Assembly: GCA_022749755.1 (NCBI GenBank)
Contig: CM040442.1
Span: 14,544,457-14,608,456 of the forward strand
Direction of reading: 5' to 3'
Length of the DNA stretch: 64,000 bases
DNA from: Azadirachta indica
Taxonomy: Eukaryota; Streptophyta; Magnoliopsida; Sapindales; Meliaceae
Each line of letters begins with the position of its first letter. The first letter of the stretch is position 1. Made by a program: the position numbers and the translations under genes. This document shows positions 49,440-61,597 of this stretch, piece after piece. Under the pieces are notes generated by a model. It had not been told where the DNA came from, did not search any database, and worked only from the letters and a program-made list of their open reading frames with translations.

Positions 49440-52400
49440 GCTTACTGTTGTCTTGTTAACAGCCTTGATAGTAACTTGTGGAGTTGACGCATACCAATGT
49501 TGTATAATAACTTTTTAAAAGTCTATGTAGGCAATATTTTGATGAAGAGATCAACTAAATTTTTATTGGAGTGTATTTGCTCGATATCAATCTGGTGGCT
49601 CTACTAGAGTTTATGAGTGTAGAAGAACTTTGGCGATATATACTTTATTCTATCACTTTTTATATATCCTCCTCTAACTTGAGCAATGCAAGCAGCATGA
49701 TCTTCATATATTATTTTTAGAACATTTATAACAGAAAATAGGTTGTATGCATTATAAATATTTTGAATGAGAAATTGCAGCTATATACATTTCCTGTTTG
49801 CTTCATGTAATGCCAAAGTCTCATAATGATCAGAGGAGGTAGAAACAAGAGTCTATTTCATAGGTCACCATAAGATTATCGTGTTGTTATATTTGAAGAC
49901 ATAACTTGTTTGTGACCAAGCTTTATAAGGATCGAAAAGATAACGAACATCTACAAAACTAACAAACATGGATTCTTTGCTGCTTCATGTAATGCCAAAA
50001 TCTCATAATGAGGTAAAAACAAGAGTCTGCTTCCTATATCAATATGAGATTGTTGTATTGATATATGCTATGAATACATACCCTATCTATGACTGAACTT
50101 GATAAGAATCAGAAAGATAACTAGTATCTACATAACCAATAAGCCCTAAATGCTTTATTGGTTCATCGAAATAAAACAATCTCAAATCTATTATATTGTG
50201 CTAGACACAATAAAGTGTCAATTGAATTGAGATATGATACTTCTATACAAAATATCTCTTCATCATCTTCTTTAAAGCGAAATAAATTATTTTTAGTATT
50301 AAAAGGCTGGACAACCATGGAGTACTTAACAAATGGACTTTATCTATATTAAAATGCTTCAGAATCTTTTCAACATAGGCAAATTGATGGATAAAAATTC
50401 CATTAGACTTGTGCTAAATCTGTAGGCTAAGATAATGTTTAGTTTTCCCCTAATTTTTCATCTCAAATTCTTTCTTAAAGTTTTTAGCAGTTTTTAGGAG
50501 CTCTTTATAAGTTCTAATTAAATTCATATCATCGACATATACTACTATAATGGCGAATCCAAACTCTATCCTTTTTATAAATACACATAGCCATATAAAA
50601 TTATTAACATATTTAATAAACTATTCACTTAAGCGATTATACTACATGCTCCCAAATTGTTTTAAGCCATGCAAGGATCTCTGTATCCTAATTGAATGTA
50701 AACTACAATCCTTTAAATTAAATGCTTTAAGCATTTTGAATTCTCAAGAGATTTTCATATAAATATTAGTTTCAAGTGACCCATATAAATAAGCTGTCAC
50801 TACATCCTTAAGACACATAGCAAGATTTTTTGACATTGCCAAACTTATCAAAAATTAAAACACAAAAGAATATGTTTCATCAAAATCAATTTCAAGCCTA
50901 TGAGAGAAACCTAAGTGATAAGTCGTGCTTTATATTTGATAATCTCATTATATTTCCTTACAAATACCCATTTATATCAAATGAATTTAACATTGGTAGA
51001 CGCTACGACTAAAGGTCCAAATACTTCACATTTGGCAAGTGAAGCGAATTCTGCATAAATTGTTTCTTTCCATTGAGGCTAATCATGCCTCTGTCTATAT
51101 TCATTCATAGTCTATGAGTCGTAATAATCTCTCATAATTTTAGCAACTATTGCAAATGAAAATATATTGTCGACAACTATTTCATTATGATCCCACATTA
51201 TATATGTATATGCATATTTATAGACTTTTCTCTATTTCAAAACTTTTGTGCCACTTCAAGGGATAATATTTCTTCAGGAGCTTGTGTCACTTTTAGAACT
51301 TATATCTCTTCGAGGGTTAATGCTTCTTCAAGAGTTTGTGTCATTTCAAGGATATGTGCCTCTTTAGAGGCTAATGTCACTTTAGAGACATATGTCTTTT
51401 CAAGAATTATTAACTCTTCTGGAGTTAATGACTCAAAAACTCTAGGTATATTTATGTTTGAGCATTATTTTCAACGAGATCCAAATTTTCTAAATCGTTT
51501 TTTTTTTTTTGCAAAATAGTATCTCTTAAACCAATTGATCTACCATGCTTCTAGCGTGTAACAGATTATTCATTTGCTATCTTTTGATTATATTATTCTT
51601 TAGAAACAATCACTTGGGCTTTTGCATTGGTAGCTGATATATGTGATTTGGTCACTTTTACATTGTCAGTAAATGCATCTAGTAACTGATTTGCAATTTC
51701 TAAAGTTACACTAGTCTTTGCACTTCATTTTTACATTGATTAGTACGAGGATCAAGATGAGACAAAGTAGATGTTTTTCAAGAAAGTATATCTGTACTTC
51801 AACAAGCATTTTCTTGTCCCTTAATGGTAGAAAAATTGTTTCATCAAAGTGACAATACACAAATTGTATGGTAAATAGATCACCTGCTAAAAGCTTAAGA
51901 TATCTGATATATAAAGTGAGTTATACCTAAACAATGTTGAGGTCCCGCCTTAGGTCATTATGTGGGTGTCATAGGAAAATACGCAACATAACTAAAAGTG
52001 CGTAGATGAAATATATTAGGTGGATGACCAAGTACAAGTTGCAATAAAGAACATTGATAATAAATAATAGGTATAAGCCAACTTAAAGTTGCAGCATGCA
52101 AAATAGCATGACCTGTGTAAAAATTGGTAATTGACTATATGACAATAAAGTTTTAGCAGTTACCCAAAGTCTCTTAATGAGTGATTCAAATCAATTTTGA
52201 GTATAAACATGTGAAATTGGATGCTTTACATCAATTTTTATTGATGTACAATAGTCATCAAATATTTAAAAGCAAACTCATCAACATTATCTAGAAGTAT
52301 AGTCTTGAGTGAGTGATTAGGAAAAGCAATCTAGCAATTGCAACATTAGATATAGATAACAAATACATATGTTACCATCAAGTAGAGTCATTAATTAATA

Positions 52401-52600
52401 TCATGAAATAGAAAAATGGTCCAGTAGATGGGTGAATTGGCCTAATATCTCCTTGAATTTTTTGTAAAAATGATAGAGACTTAAATCTAATTTTTAACAA
52501 AGATGGTTTAACCACTAATTTTCCCTGTAAGTAAGCAGTACATATATTCTCATTGAACAATAGAATCTATTAGTTCTTTAATAAGTGTCCATGAAAATTT
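49440..52600 (-). pseudogene. Ty1/copia element B, decayed pol
   Basis: Read on the minus strand, degenerate copia blocks appear in order. Pre-integrase and integrase traces lie around 52560-52180. An integrase-RT hinge with glutamate-rich near-repeats (TLEEA, PEEI, LEVAQ motifs) lies at 51440-51230. Reverse transcriptase traces lie around 51060-50450. RNase H appears around 50140-49740, with VDVRYLFDPYKAWSQTSYVF, followed by TLVSTSSDHYETLALHEANR. Stops and frameshifts are frequent, so the copy is old. The RNase H stretch is present twice in tandem with a 182-bp period (from 49801 and from 49983). I found no LTR pair. It is independent of copia element A, being much more decayed. Confidence 0.6.
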
Positions 52601-53480
52601 TCAATTATTTCATGCATCATTGTCAATCTTGAGTGATCAAGACAGTCATCTCATAACATAAATATTTTAGGATTAATGAATTTCTGGTTTATTACTACAT
52701 AGCTTTCAATTGCATTTAAAATTGTATAATACAATCCAGATAACAATGCTGAAAGCCTTTCAAATACGTATTTTTTGCCTGCGATAATAGAAATAATATA
52801 GAGATATTTTGTTTATTTTTATTTAAAGTCTCAGTATGATATCTATTTCAATAGATATCTTTAAACTAAGCAAATTTCTGATAGATCTACTAAAATACAA
52901 GGCATTAGATATACATAATTTGGTTCCACTTGTTAACAAGATTAAGATTCTTCAACTCTTTTGGTTTTGTAATAAAAGATGTTATTTTAAAATTTTAGAA
53001 CAAAATAATTTCTTTTTCCATATGAAAAAGATAAAGAAGTTTTAGCATGCAATAAAAAAATCAAAAACAAAGAAACTAAATTTGATCAAACCAAACTAAA
53101 TTCAACCATTTTGGTTTTAATTTAATTTTATATTTCCATTATCAGTCCCTTCCCTATTCGATTTCATTTTTCTATTTGGTGATCTTGCAACAAAAAATTT
53201 AAACACCAATATTTTGATTTTGTTTTGTTATTAATAAAGACCAAATCGTATTGAATGAACAAAACCATATCCTCCTCTAGTGGCCCCCAGTTTTTTATTA
53301 TTTGGCAACTAGATGATTAATAATGTATTAAAATATATTGGGTATAACATGACACCCAACATATTGTAATCAATCCCAAGACTTAAACATGAATTTTTTT
53401 AGGTATTAAGGATCTCATTGAAAACTTGCAACAACTTATCAAATAAACGGTAAGCAAAAAATATATATATAGAATAGACA
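52601..53480. other. Degenerate spacer, no intact gene
   Basis: Probably more of copia element B (leader/gag side) plus AT-rich DNA. No named domain is visible. Confidence 0.3.
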
Positions 53481-53894
53481 CTACTACAATAGCAAATTTC
53501 TTAATAGAGGGGTTTGTGATAGAAATGATTTTTGTCATAAAATCCTGATATAATACTATCAATAATCTCGATGCCAAAATTGGAGTCTGTTTTCGTGAGT
53601 TTTGTGACAAAAGAATGTCAAAAAACTATGACATATAGCTCATGAGAAGATGACCAAAAAGTTTTACTAATCAAACGATGTCATTTTATAGGTAATTTTG
53701 AGCTTCTAAAAAATAACTAATCTATTATTACCTGTAAGTAAAATGACGTCATTTGGTTTTGTTTTTGTTAGGCTAAAACATTAAAACAATGTTGTTTCAA
53801 ATTGGATTTTTTTAAGTTTAAACAACATAGTTTAACGGTCCAAGAAAAAATCCAAATCAATCCCAATTTTTACTAAGTGTTCAAATTTTTTTTT
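53481..53894. other. Possible CACTA-type terminus and MULE flank
   Basis: CACTACTACAATAGCAAATT near 53479-53498 looks like the end of a plant CACTA element (CACTACTACAA...). Text with TTTGTGAYAGAAATGATTT arms follows. I found no matching opposite end, so this is only a candidate. Confidence 0.25.
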
Positions 53895-54030
53895 GGGTTT
53901 TAACAAAAAATATAACTCCATTTGACCTGTGAAAATCAAATATGAGCACCTAAAAATTTTTCATTCAAAACTGACCATACTTTTATTAAATGGACAAATT
54001 TACCCTTGATCTATCTTCTTCCTTCACCCT
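53895..54030 (+). repeat. Left terminal inverted repeat of the MULE
   Basis: Imperfect match to the reverse complement of about 61600-61734. The best block is around 53950-54010 (CATTCAAAACTGACCATAC and TTACCCTTGATC against ATTCAAAATTGATCAT and ATACCCCTATCAC). Confidence 0.6.
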
Positions 54031-54360
54031 TGACTACTGAACTCTCTTCCTCATTTTCTTCCTTCCTTTTTTCTTTGCTGCATTTAGATAACACTCAAGC
54101 AATCTGGGGAGTAAATTCTATACACTCGAAACAAAGATTATCCGTAAACAGAAGTGATCGATTTGGGTAAAGCGAATTGCACAACATGGGCACATCAATC
54201 TATTAGGTGTGATTTCTGATTTTGAATGATGAAAATGGTAGTAATTAATCATGCATGTAGTGATTTAGTTGCTAGAAACTTGTTGTTGTGTGAAAGATTG
54301 CAAAAAAATTGGGAAAATCATGCGAAATTTGGAAGAAATTGTGATCTGTGAAGAAAAAAC

Positions 54361-54457
54361 TCAAGACTGCTCAAGCACGTTATGCACGAGCAAGGCACGC
54401 TCGAGACTGCTCAAGTAGCATAGCTCGAGTAGTCTCGAGTATTCCCGAATGTGCTCC
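54361..54457. repeat. CTCGAG-rich repeat cluster, left subterminal
   Basis: Several variants of GCTCGAGACTGCTCAAG, including CTCAAGACTGCTCAAGCACG, GCTCGAGTAGTCTCGAGTAT and a terminal CCCGAATGTGCTC. Far richer in GC than its surroundings. Confidence 0.8.
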
Positions 54458-54830
54458 TTTTAAATTTATTTGTTTTTTTATTATATTTTTACAATGTCGT
54501 TTCTGATTGTTTGTTACGTGGATGAATTTTGTATTATAATAATTTATCAGAAGCTATGTAGAATAAAACATAAGCAGTATATGTTGCCCTATGTTTTGTT
54601 AATATCATTGTTGAGTTTGAAGTAAATGTATTACAATGTTTGAAAATACTTGGCTTTCTTTGATATATAATTCATGGATGCAAAAATTGATGCATTTGGT
54701 TAACAACTATTATTATGCATAGATGCATTAGTAGATGCATTCGGATCGTAAATCAAATAATCATTGAATTGTGTATGTTGTTTATATTATTGGTATCGAT
54801 TTCATTCAAATTATCCCATTGCAGGACACA

Positions 54831-57796
54831 ATGGTTGCCGTTGGGTCCCTGAAGATCAGTGTGGAAGATCATTTTTTCGCCAAGGTGTCGTCCTTGTCAT
54901 ACTTAAAAGATTTGCAGATTATATGTGATAAGTTGACAATCAGATAGCGTTTATTATTTAGACAAACATGTATAAGGCAAATTTAAAGTTTTCTGGGAGC
55001 CTAATTCATAAAAAGTTGCTTCATGAGGTTGAGACCGACCATTGGGAACAGAAGATATGGTTTAAAATTAGGGACATCCAAACCAGGTTTTCATGCATGG
55101 AGTTTGGGTTGATAACAAGCATGAATTTTGGGCCATTTTTTGGATGTTGAAGTAAAGAGTAATTAATTGAAAGACTTGTATTTCGGTAGAGAGGATGGTT
55201 ACAATTTAAATACTATTTACAAAGTCAACACCCATCTAGACTTTAGGACACTTAATGATATGGACGCAGTGAAGTTGTCACTATACTTCCTATTGGAGTG
55301 TATCCTTATCGGTAAGGGATATAGATACCACTCAGACACGTGGACGTTATAGATTGTTGATGATCTGGATGAGTTCAATAGATATCCTTGGGGTTTTGCA
55401 GCTTGGCAGTATATGTATAGTTCATTAAGTTAAGTGTTAACAAACAAGGCCGTTCATGTTAAGGTTAAAGAAAAAAGGGTTAAAGCAAAGGGGAAAAAAC
55501 ATGTCAATAAGTATAATCGTGAAGGATTTCCCATAACATTTCAGGTACAGAATAACACTTAAACATATAAAACTTCTACACCTCTTATATTTCTTAATGT
55601 TAAATATGTGTTCACTACCAATAGGTGTGGATTCATGAGGTTGTATCAATAGCAGAGTCTGTGTTTGAAGAGCGCACAAACAATCATTTGCTGCACATTC
55701 TACGTTGGCGATCTCGGGCAAAAAATGCCAGATCCAAATTGTTGGATACTTTAATTTTTAAAGCTGAGACCGTATGCAATGTTTCATATAACAATTCATA
55801 ATCAGCTGTTTGCGTGTCACTGATTTATACTGATACTGACATTAAATTATGTTTTTCTTCCCTCTTACAGCTACCAGTGGTGATACCATAGTTAGAGCCT
55901 ACAGAAGAAGAGTTTCAGCATCCCTATGCACTAAAGCTTTTAGATATTTTTGGTCCTCCAGAGGGTGAATATCGAGGTCACATTGGCATAAATGCCCCTA
56001 TCACGCGTAATTCACATCGGACTCCTCCTATATCACCAACTCAGCAGAAAACGCCTATGACTCCAAAGAGGCAGAAAAAGGTAAACAATATATAAATATT
56101 TATATTTTTAACTTACTAATTTTTTACTTCTTTTATGACTTTTATATTATATAAGGAATACGAATTTGGTTTTATGTACTATTCTCGTGTGAGCTTTTGT
56201 AGGGAAAACGATCCCAATGGAGGAAGCGCAAACATAGTCCACCGGTGACAAAGGTGCCTACTGATAATATACCGATTCCACTGTCTTATTTCACCGAAAT
56301 TTTATGCGAAATTCAAGAATTACGAGTTGATTTTGAGGAATTCAAAGATAGGCAGGAGGCGATTGGTCAAAGCTATGAGAAAGCTTTGAGCCATTAAACG
56401 AAAGTCTTGACGAGCTTGGTGCAGATGAGTTTCATGGATTGTTCCTCTCAGACCAACAGCCCATGGGTTAAATACATACAACAGTATTTTTTTTTTGTAT
56501 TACAATTTATTTTAAGTGTATTGTAGGCTGATTGATGTCTCGCTTATTTAAGTTCTGACGTGCTTTCTATTTTTGTCTAGTTTTCGTCGTCATTATAACA
56601 AACTGATGTCGGCAATGAAGGTAAGGCAAGTATCAGCGTCTTTTCCATCCCACCTCCTCTAGATCCACAAAGTCAATTCAGACTGGCGTACAAGAGGGAG
56701 CAAGCATTTTAGAGCCCTAACGTTAACCCATTTAGTACATTGACACCCAAGCTGTGAGCACAGTACATGGCTGGGTATGAGTTGTAGCCTCGTGCACCTG
56801 TTTTTGATGGGTTGTATAATAGTTTCTAATAATGGTTAGCTACACCAAGGGCGTAAACAGAGGGCGAGATCGTTACAGTCACTCCTGATTGGCTTAGAGT
56901 CGTTCTTAAGCTAGGTAGCTAACTGAAGGACTCGGTGTGTGATAATTTGTTCAATTGAGAAGCAATTTAACGTTTAAAATCACTTTGTACCTCACTGCCA
57001 CTTACATATGTACAATCACTTTAGAAATATCTACACACACCTGAATTTGTTCAAACATTTTTATGCAACGTATTACTGAGTACATAAACCTATTAACTCA
57101 TTGTCAGATGGTGTTGCAGGAGATGATGCCTCAGAATTGGATAGTCACGTCCTCTCACCTATATGTAAATACCCATCCAATAATAACCCGATGTATATTC
57201 TTACATGATTCTTACATTGGGCATTTGCCCCCTCACGTGAACTTGTTACTGAGTTGCAGACGACGTTACGTGTGGTATAAAATGGCTACAAGAAGAGGGA
57301 GCTTGCTCTAAAGCAATTTTACTCCAACAATGATCTGTGGTTCATGTTGAGGAGGAGGGGCTCAATTCAAAGGAACTGAAGGTTTATTGACACCGTATAC
57401 ATTCTCGTCAATGTGCTTAGTGATCACTGGGTGGCATGCACTGTTAATTTAAGATCCACACAAAACACAATTTATGACTCGATGCCAGGAGCTGATAGGG
57501 ATAACGATATCGCAGCTGCTATGATGCCGTTGTGTGTCCTATTGCCATACATGCTTCAGCATATTGGCTTTTATCGGTATCGCACAGATGTTCCCACACA
57601 TCTTGCTCCATTCACTTATATTCGTCCGGTACATGGCATCCTTTATCAGGCTCCCGGTTCTGCCGATTGTGGGATTTTTTTATACATGTTTATACATTAT
57701 TGATCAATAAGTCATATTTTTTATTTTGGCCCTAAGGATAGACCCTCAATGAGGGTGAGAGTTGCTGTTGACTTATGGAGGGGTCAGTTATCTTAG
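54831..57796 (+). pseudogene. DUF1985-Ulp1 (C48 peptidase-like) gene carried by the MULE
   Basis: An ATG at 54831 follows an acceptor (TTGCAG, 54824). The first exon has DUF1985-like text: SGSLIHKKLLHEVETDHWEQ, then FSCMEFGLITSMNFGPF, then AVKLSLYFLLECILIGKG and DEFNRYPWGFAAWQYM. It ends at a donor near 55544. Further exons start near 55624, 55871 and 56203, with proline/charged linker text and a coiled-coil-like end (EILCEIQELRVDFEEFKDR). The C-terminal protease domain (57390-57796) keeps the catalytic His in SDHWVACTV, the Asp in YDSMPG and the Cys in GSADCGIFLY. In the family Ulp1 domains cleave SUMO or related modifiers; the substrate of the MULE-borne type is unknown. In-frame stops (TAG at 54945, a stop after 'VVIP' near 55888, others near 56750-56830) and frame changes break it. 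Confidence 0.75.
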
Positions 57797-58091
57797 GGAT
57801 ATTACATGTAAACTGACTTTTTGTTTTTTTTTATTATTTCTTATAAACAAATGTTGTATAGTATTTTTTTTTTGTGTGCCCAATACAAGCAAACATAAAA
57901 GTATTGCAAAAGTTTTATACGTTTACAAATATAAGAATAAAAAACATATTACATATGGCATAATGAATTAATAAGCATAACCATAAAAACATATTATATA
58001 ATGAGATAAGTAAATAAACAAGTATAAGAACAATTATACTCAGCCCACGGAATGTAAGCATTTAAAAAAAAAAAAAAAACAAAAATTTTTA
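57797..58091. other. MULE inter-genic spacer
   Basis: AT-rich stretch between the 3' ends of the two convergent MULE genes, leading into the repeat cluster. No gene seen. Confidence 0.5.
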
Positions 58092-58246
58092 CAAGCATTC
58101 TGCCATGCTCGAGAGTGTACTCTCAAGTGTGTCCTAACTCGAGAGTATACTCTTGAGTGTGACAGAAAGATTGTAAAAATTTGCAAGAATTCTACCATGC
58201 TCGAGACCGCACTCCCGAGCATGCCAAGATTCTTGCAAAAATTTAC
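58092..58246. repeat. CTCGAG-rich hairpin cluster between the convergent MULE genes
   Basis: Contains GCTCGAGAGTGTACTCTCAAG, the near-palindrome ACTCGAGAGTATACTCTTGAGT (58136-58157), and a long imperfect hairpin. In the hairpin, TTTGCAAGAATTCTACCATGCTCG (58178-58202) pairs with CGAGCATGCCAAGATTCTTGCAAA (58216-58239) around a short loop. A direct near-copy of the left arm starts at 58089. Confidence 0.85.
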
Positions 58247-58519
58247 TTTGTTTGTTTATTCTATAGTTAAGTTATTCATTCCGAACATATTACATATTGG
58301 CATAAAATATAAATAATATATCCATCTATTAAAGTTAATGGTCAAGTTTGCATAAGTGTGTTAACAAGTACCGACCAATGGCATATCAAAATCAAACTGA
58401 ACATATTAAGTTATGTAATGTAAACTTAAAATTTGAAGTTGATCTCAAATACGGGTAATTTAAAATGTTACAAAAATCGTACATTACAAAAAATGGTAAA
58501 TAACAAAAAAAGAAACAAT

Positions 58520-61130
58520 TAACTTTGGTGAATTTCTACATATGGCACAGTTGTGACCAATGGCATAGCACCGAGAAAACCTCCTCGTAATAATGTCTTC
58601 TCCTTGCAATAGGATCCGTTGTTTTCTCGATCAATTGGCCAGAATTCATTCTCCTGGACATTTAACGTTCCTTTTACGTAACTCCAATGGAATCACCCAA
58701 TCGCTCTTGTCTCCAACCTAGTGAATCGGCTTGGCGTACATATGGACGAGTGCATCTGTGCTATAAAATGGTGAGCAAATCGAGTTAATTGCAAGTTGAA
58801 ATGTCTACACGCAACAAGAGCGTGAGCACAAGGCAACTGTGAAATTTCATAAATTTTGCAAAAACATTTCTTCTGCCGTAGATTGACTACATCTACCCTT
58901 CCCCTATCATTCACTTGAAACTCAAATCATGTAACTGGGTCAAAAATTATAGTTCGTGATAACTCTGTTTGCTCATCAACTCTACCCTATGCCCACACAG
59001 TCAAGTACCTTTCCCTGCAGCAACTAGCTCTCGACACTCATAAAATCGTCTTTGGATAATAGACCTAATAGAGTCAACTAGTGATACAATAGGGAGAGCC
59101 CGTACATGTCTTAATAAGGAATTCATACTCTCAGCAATATACCGTCATGAAGGGAAGTGTGATCTAGCCTACCTTTGAACTCCCACTTCATTTTCTAAAT
59201 ACACTACAACAGCGAAGTGCATTGACCCCAAATTGTTCATAACTTCATTAAACTCACTAATTCGATATGCTTCAGCTGTGCATCAGTATGTTGTCATGAA
59301 AGTCTCTATCCTTTTTTACCGCATCTTGTATTTCGCCTTAAGATTATCAGAAATATGATAAGCACAAAACCCATGTACTGCATCAGGAAAAACTATGAAA
59401 ATTCTTTTCTCAAGGAAGTGTGATGGTCAGAGAAGAAAACCAAGTCCTCCAACGGACCAATTGCATCCCGTAACTTTGGAAAAAACCTTTCCCACGATGC
59501 ATCATTCTCTGAATCGATAACTCTGAAGGCAACAAGATATATTCTGTTATTCCCATCAATAGCAACTGTAACAAATAATGACCCACAATACTTTCCCTTC
59601 AGAAATGTACCGTCCACAGCAATAACAAGGTGGATAATGTTGCGAAACCCTAGAATACATGGACTTAATGCCATGAAAAAGTATAAGAAATGGTCCTCAG
59701 CGTTGGTTTCAATCACAGTGACCGTACCCAAATTTTTTTCTTCAAGGACGTGGCAATACAATGGTAGTTCCATGTACGATTCATTTGAATCTCTATATAA
59801 TAGCTTCGACACTTCTTTCTTATTCTTCCAAGTCTTGGAGTAAGAAGGCGAACCCCGTAATTGTTCTAAATATCGTCACAAATATTCCTTAGAGTATAAA
59901 TTCTACTAGTATCTTTGAACTTGTCTTTGATAATCTGGTCGATGAGCCAAGTTGTTGCTTATCGGTGTCTATCTTGTAACTCGTCATTCTAACATATGTG
60001 ACCTGTGTCAATGCGTGTAACTCGAAAATAGGCATCATTGTTGTTCTTGATTCCCCGAATTCGCCATTTACAACCCTTCACAATGCACTTCGCTTTAAAT
60101 ATTTGGGTGGTTGACTTGGAAATTTTGAACTAAAAGTGGTTCTTCAATGCCATCAACCCTAGTTTGTCTCGCAGCTCTTGTTTCATTCTGAAAATATGGC
60201 CCACGCACACTGCGAGTGCTGCATAGTTACTCGATGAAATATCGCCAATGAGTGTTGTGAACAATAGGAGTGTAGGCAAAAAATGAATGTACCAGTTTGA
60301 CGATGATGGATCTCTCACTGGGCTAATTTTGCCCACTAGATTTGAACAAATAGCTTCCCTTGTCTCGGTTTTTTCGTCATTAGCAACATTTCTAAATTTC
60401 ATATCAGTAGCAAAATCTGTGCCAACTAAGTCCAGATGACATGTATAGTACTCTGGGGGTTATACAACATTCTAGCGGGGCAGAGAAATACCTCCAACTC
60501 TGGGGGTTACATCGACATCGTTGACATGTTGCCTATGCTGACCAATTGGCAAATCTATGTGTTTAGCCAATGGTGGTTGCTCTTCGTTTTGTATTGATGG
60601 ACGCAAATGGTCTGTTGCACTAAGACACTAAAATTGCCTACTATACTAGAATTGTGTTGGGATTGGAGGAATCGAAGTACTCGGATAATTACTTCCCCTT
60701 GATGACCTAAACAGAGGGACTGTTTTCCCGGGCTCAGTGAAACGATTGTCATTTTGTGGTCTTGCTTATTCAATTTCTCTCACTCATTCCATGTCCAAAT
60801 ATAGTGCACAATATGCCCTCATGCTTGATAAGTAGTTTAAACTATTATAATTCATAAATGCTCCAACGTAAATTCATTATTAATATTTGCAGGAACATGA
60901 GGCACTCCCCACCCTTATACAGTGTTAACAAAGATTACCTTTTCCTTAATTTTCCACTCAGCAGGATTAATCTCGTATGCTCTATACACAATTTGCATAA
61001 AATTTTCAAATGAAATGTCCTGATCTACGCACAATGGCATGCTCTGTCCACCAATATATATCTCGACACCTTATCGAGTCCATTCCCATAATCTGCCGAA
61101 TCCAATGTTAATCGTTAACTTTACAACCAT
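58520..61130 (-). pseudogene. MURA-type MULE transposase, broken
   Basis: The reading starts with an ATG at 61130 (MVVKLTINIGFGR...), then VEIYIGGQSMPLCVDQDISF, the plant MULE N-terminal domain. The catalytic domain is at 59812-59393: first Asp in VIAVDGTFLKGKY, then NRIYLVAFRVIDSENDASWERFF, and a second Asp candidate in DLVFFSDHHTSL. A CxxH-type GFCAYHI lies near 59370-59350. Further text is continuous with SRSHFPSWRYIAESMNSLL-like frames near 59150. The SWIM zinc finger (CFCKIYEISQLPCAHALVACR) is at about 58870-58800, and a zinc-knuckle trace (RRFSRCYAIGHNCAICR) is near 58580-58540. Stops and frameshifts occur throughout, for example TAA near 61075 and near 59300. In intact relatives the protein binds the terminal repeats and moves the element. 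Confidence 0.8.
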
Positions 61131-61210
61131 ACCGCACCTATGTGAAAACATGTTAGTTATTAGTAAAAAAATAAAATAACATAAATTTTATAAAAAAAAA
61201 CAGGTTCTAT

Positions 61211-61285
61211 TTTGCTTGTGATTGCACTCTCGAGCAAGCTTAGTAGGAGCTTGCTCAAGACTTGACTGTCGAGCAAGACAGAAAC
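61211..61285. repeat. CTCGAG-rich repeat cluster, right subterminal
   Basis: Contains GCACTCTCGAGCAAGCTTAG, a perfect inverted repeat GAGCAAGCT (61232-61240) / AGCTTGCTC (61248-61256), then TGACTGTCGAGCAAGAC. Same repeat type as the left and middle clusters. Confidence 0.8.
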
Positions 61286-61597
61286 TGCTATATTCCAGTT
61301 TCCAGTTCATGAATTTAGCATCTTTAATCTGTGAATTTCTCTATTTTCTTATACAACTATTAACATCACAGCAATTCTCTCAATTATAACTATCACATTA
61401 TGTAATTTTAAGTAAAATAAACATAAAATTATACACTTTCAACTAATTAAATTAAAAATACAAAAAATCTAATCTCACCTTTATAATCAATCTTTGATTG
61501 GTTACAATTATTACTTATTATAATATAAAACAATAACAAATTAATATACAATTTGAATTGGGTCAATTTGGACTAACTGAAGGAAGAGAGAAAAATA

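Noticed and set aside
51187..51519. 110-codon plus-strand ORF with repeated SSRV/ASL words
   Set aside because: Antisense to the copia B hinge. The apparent repeats come from the minus-strand glutamate-rich repeats.
34179..53498. Paired ends of one CACTA element (CACTACTGCAAAA near 34179, CACTACTACAATAG near 53479)
   Set aside because: Both words point the same way and lie 19 kb apart across unrelated genes. No inverted partner or 3-bp duplication was found.
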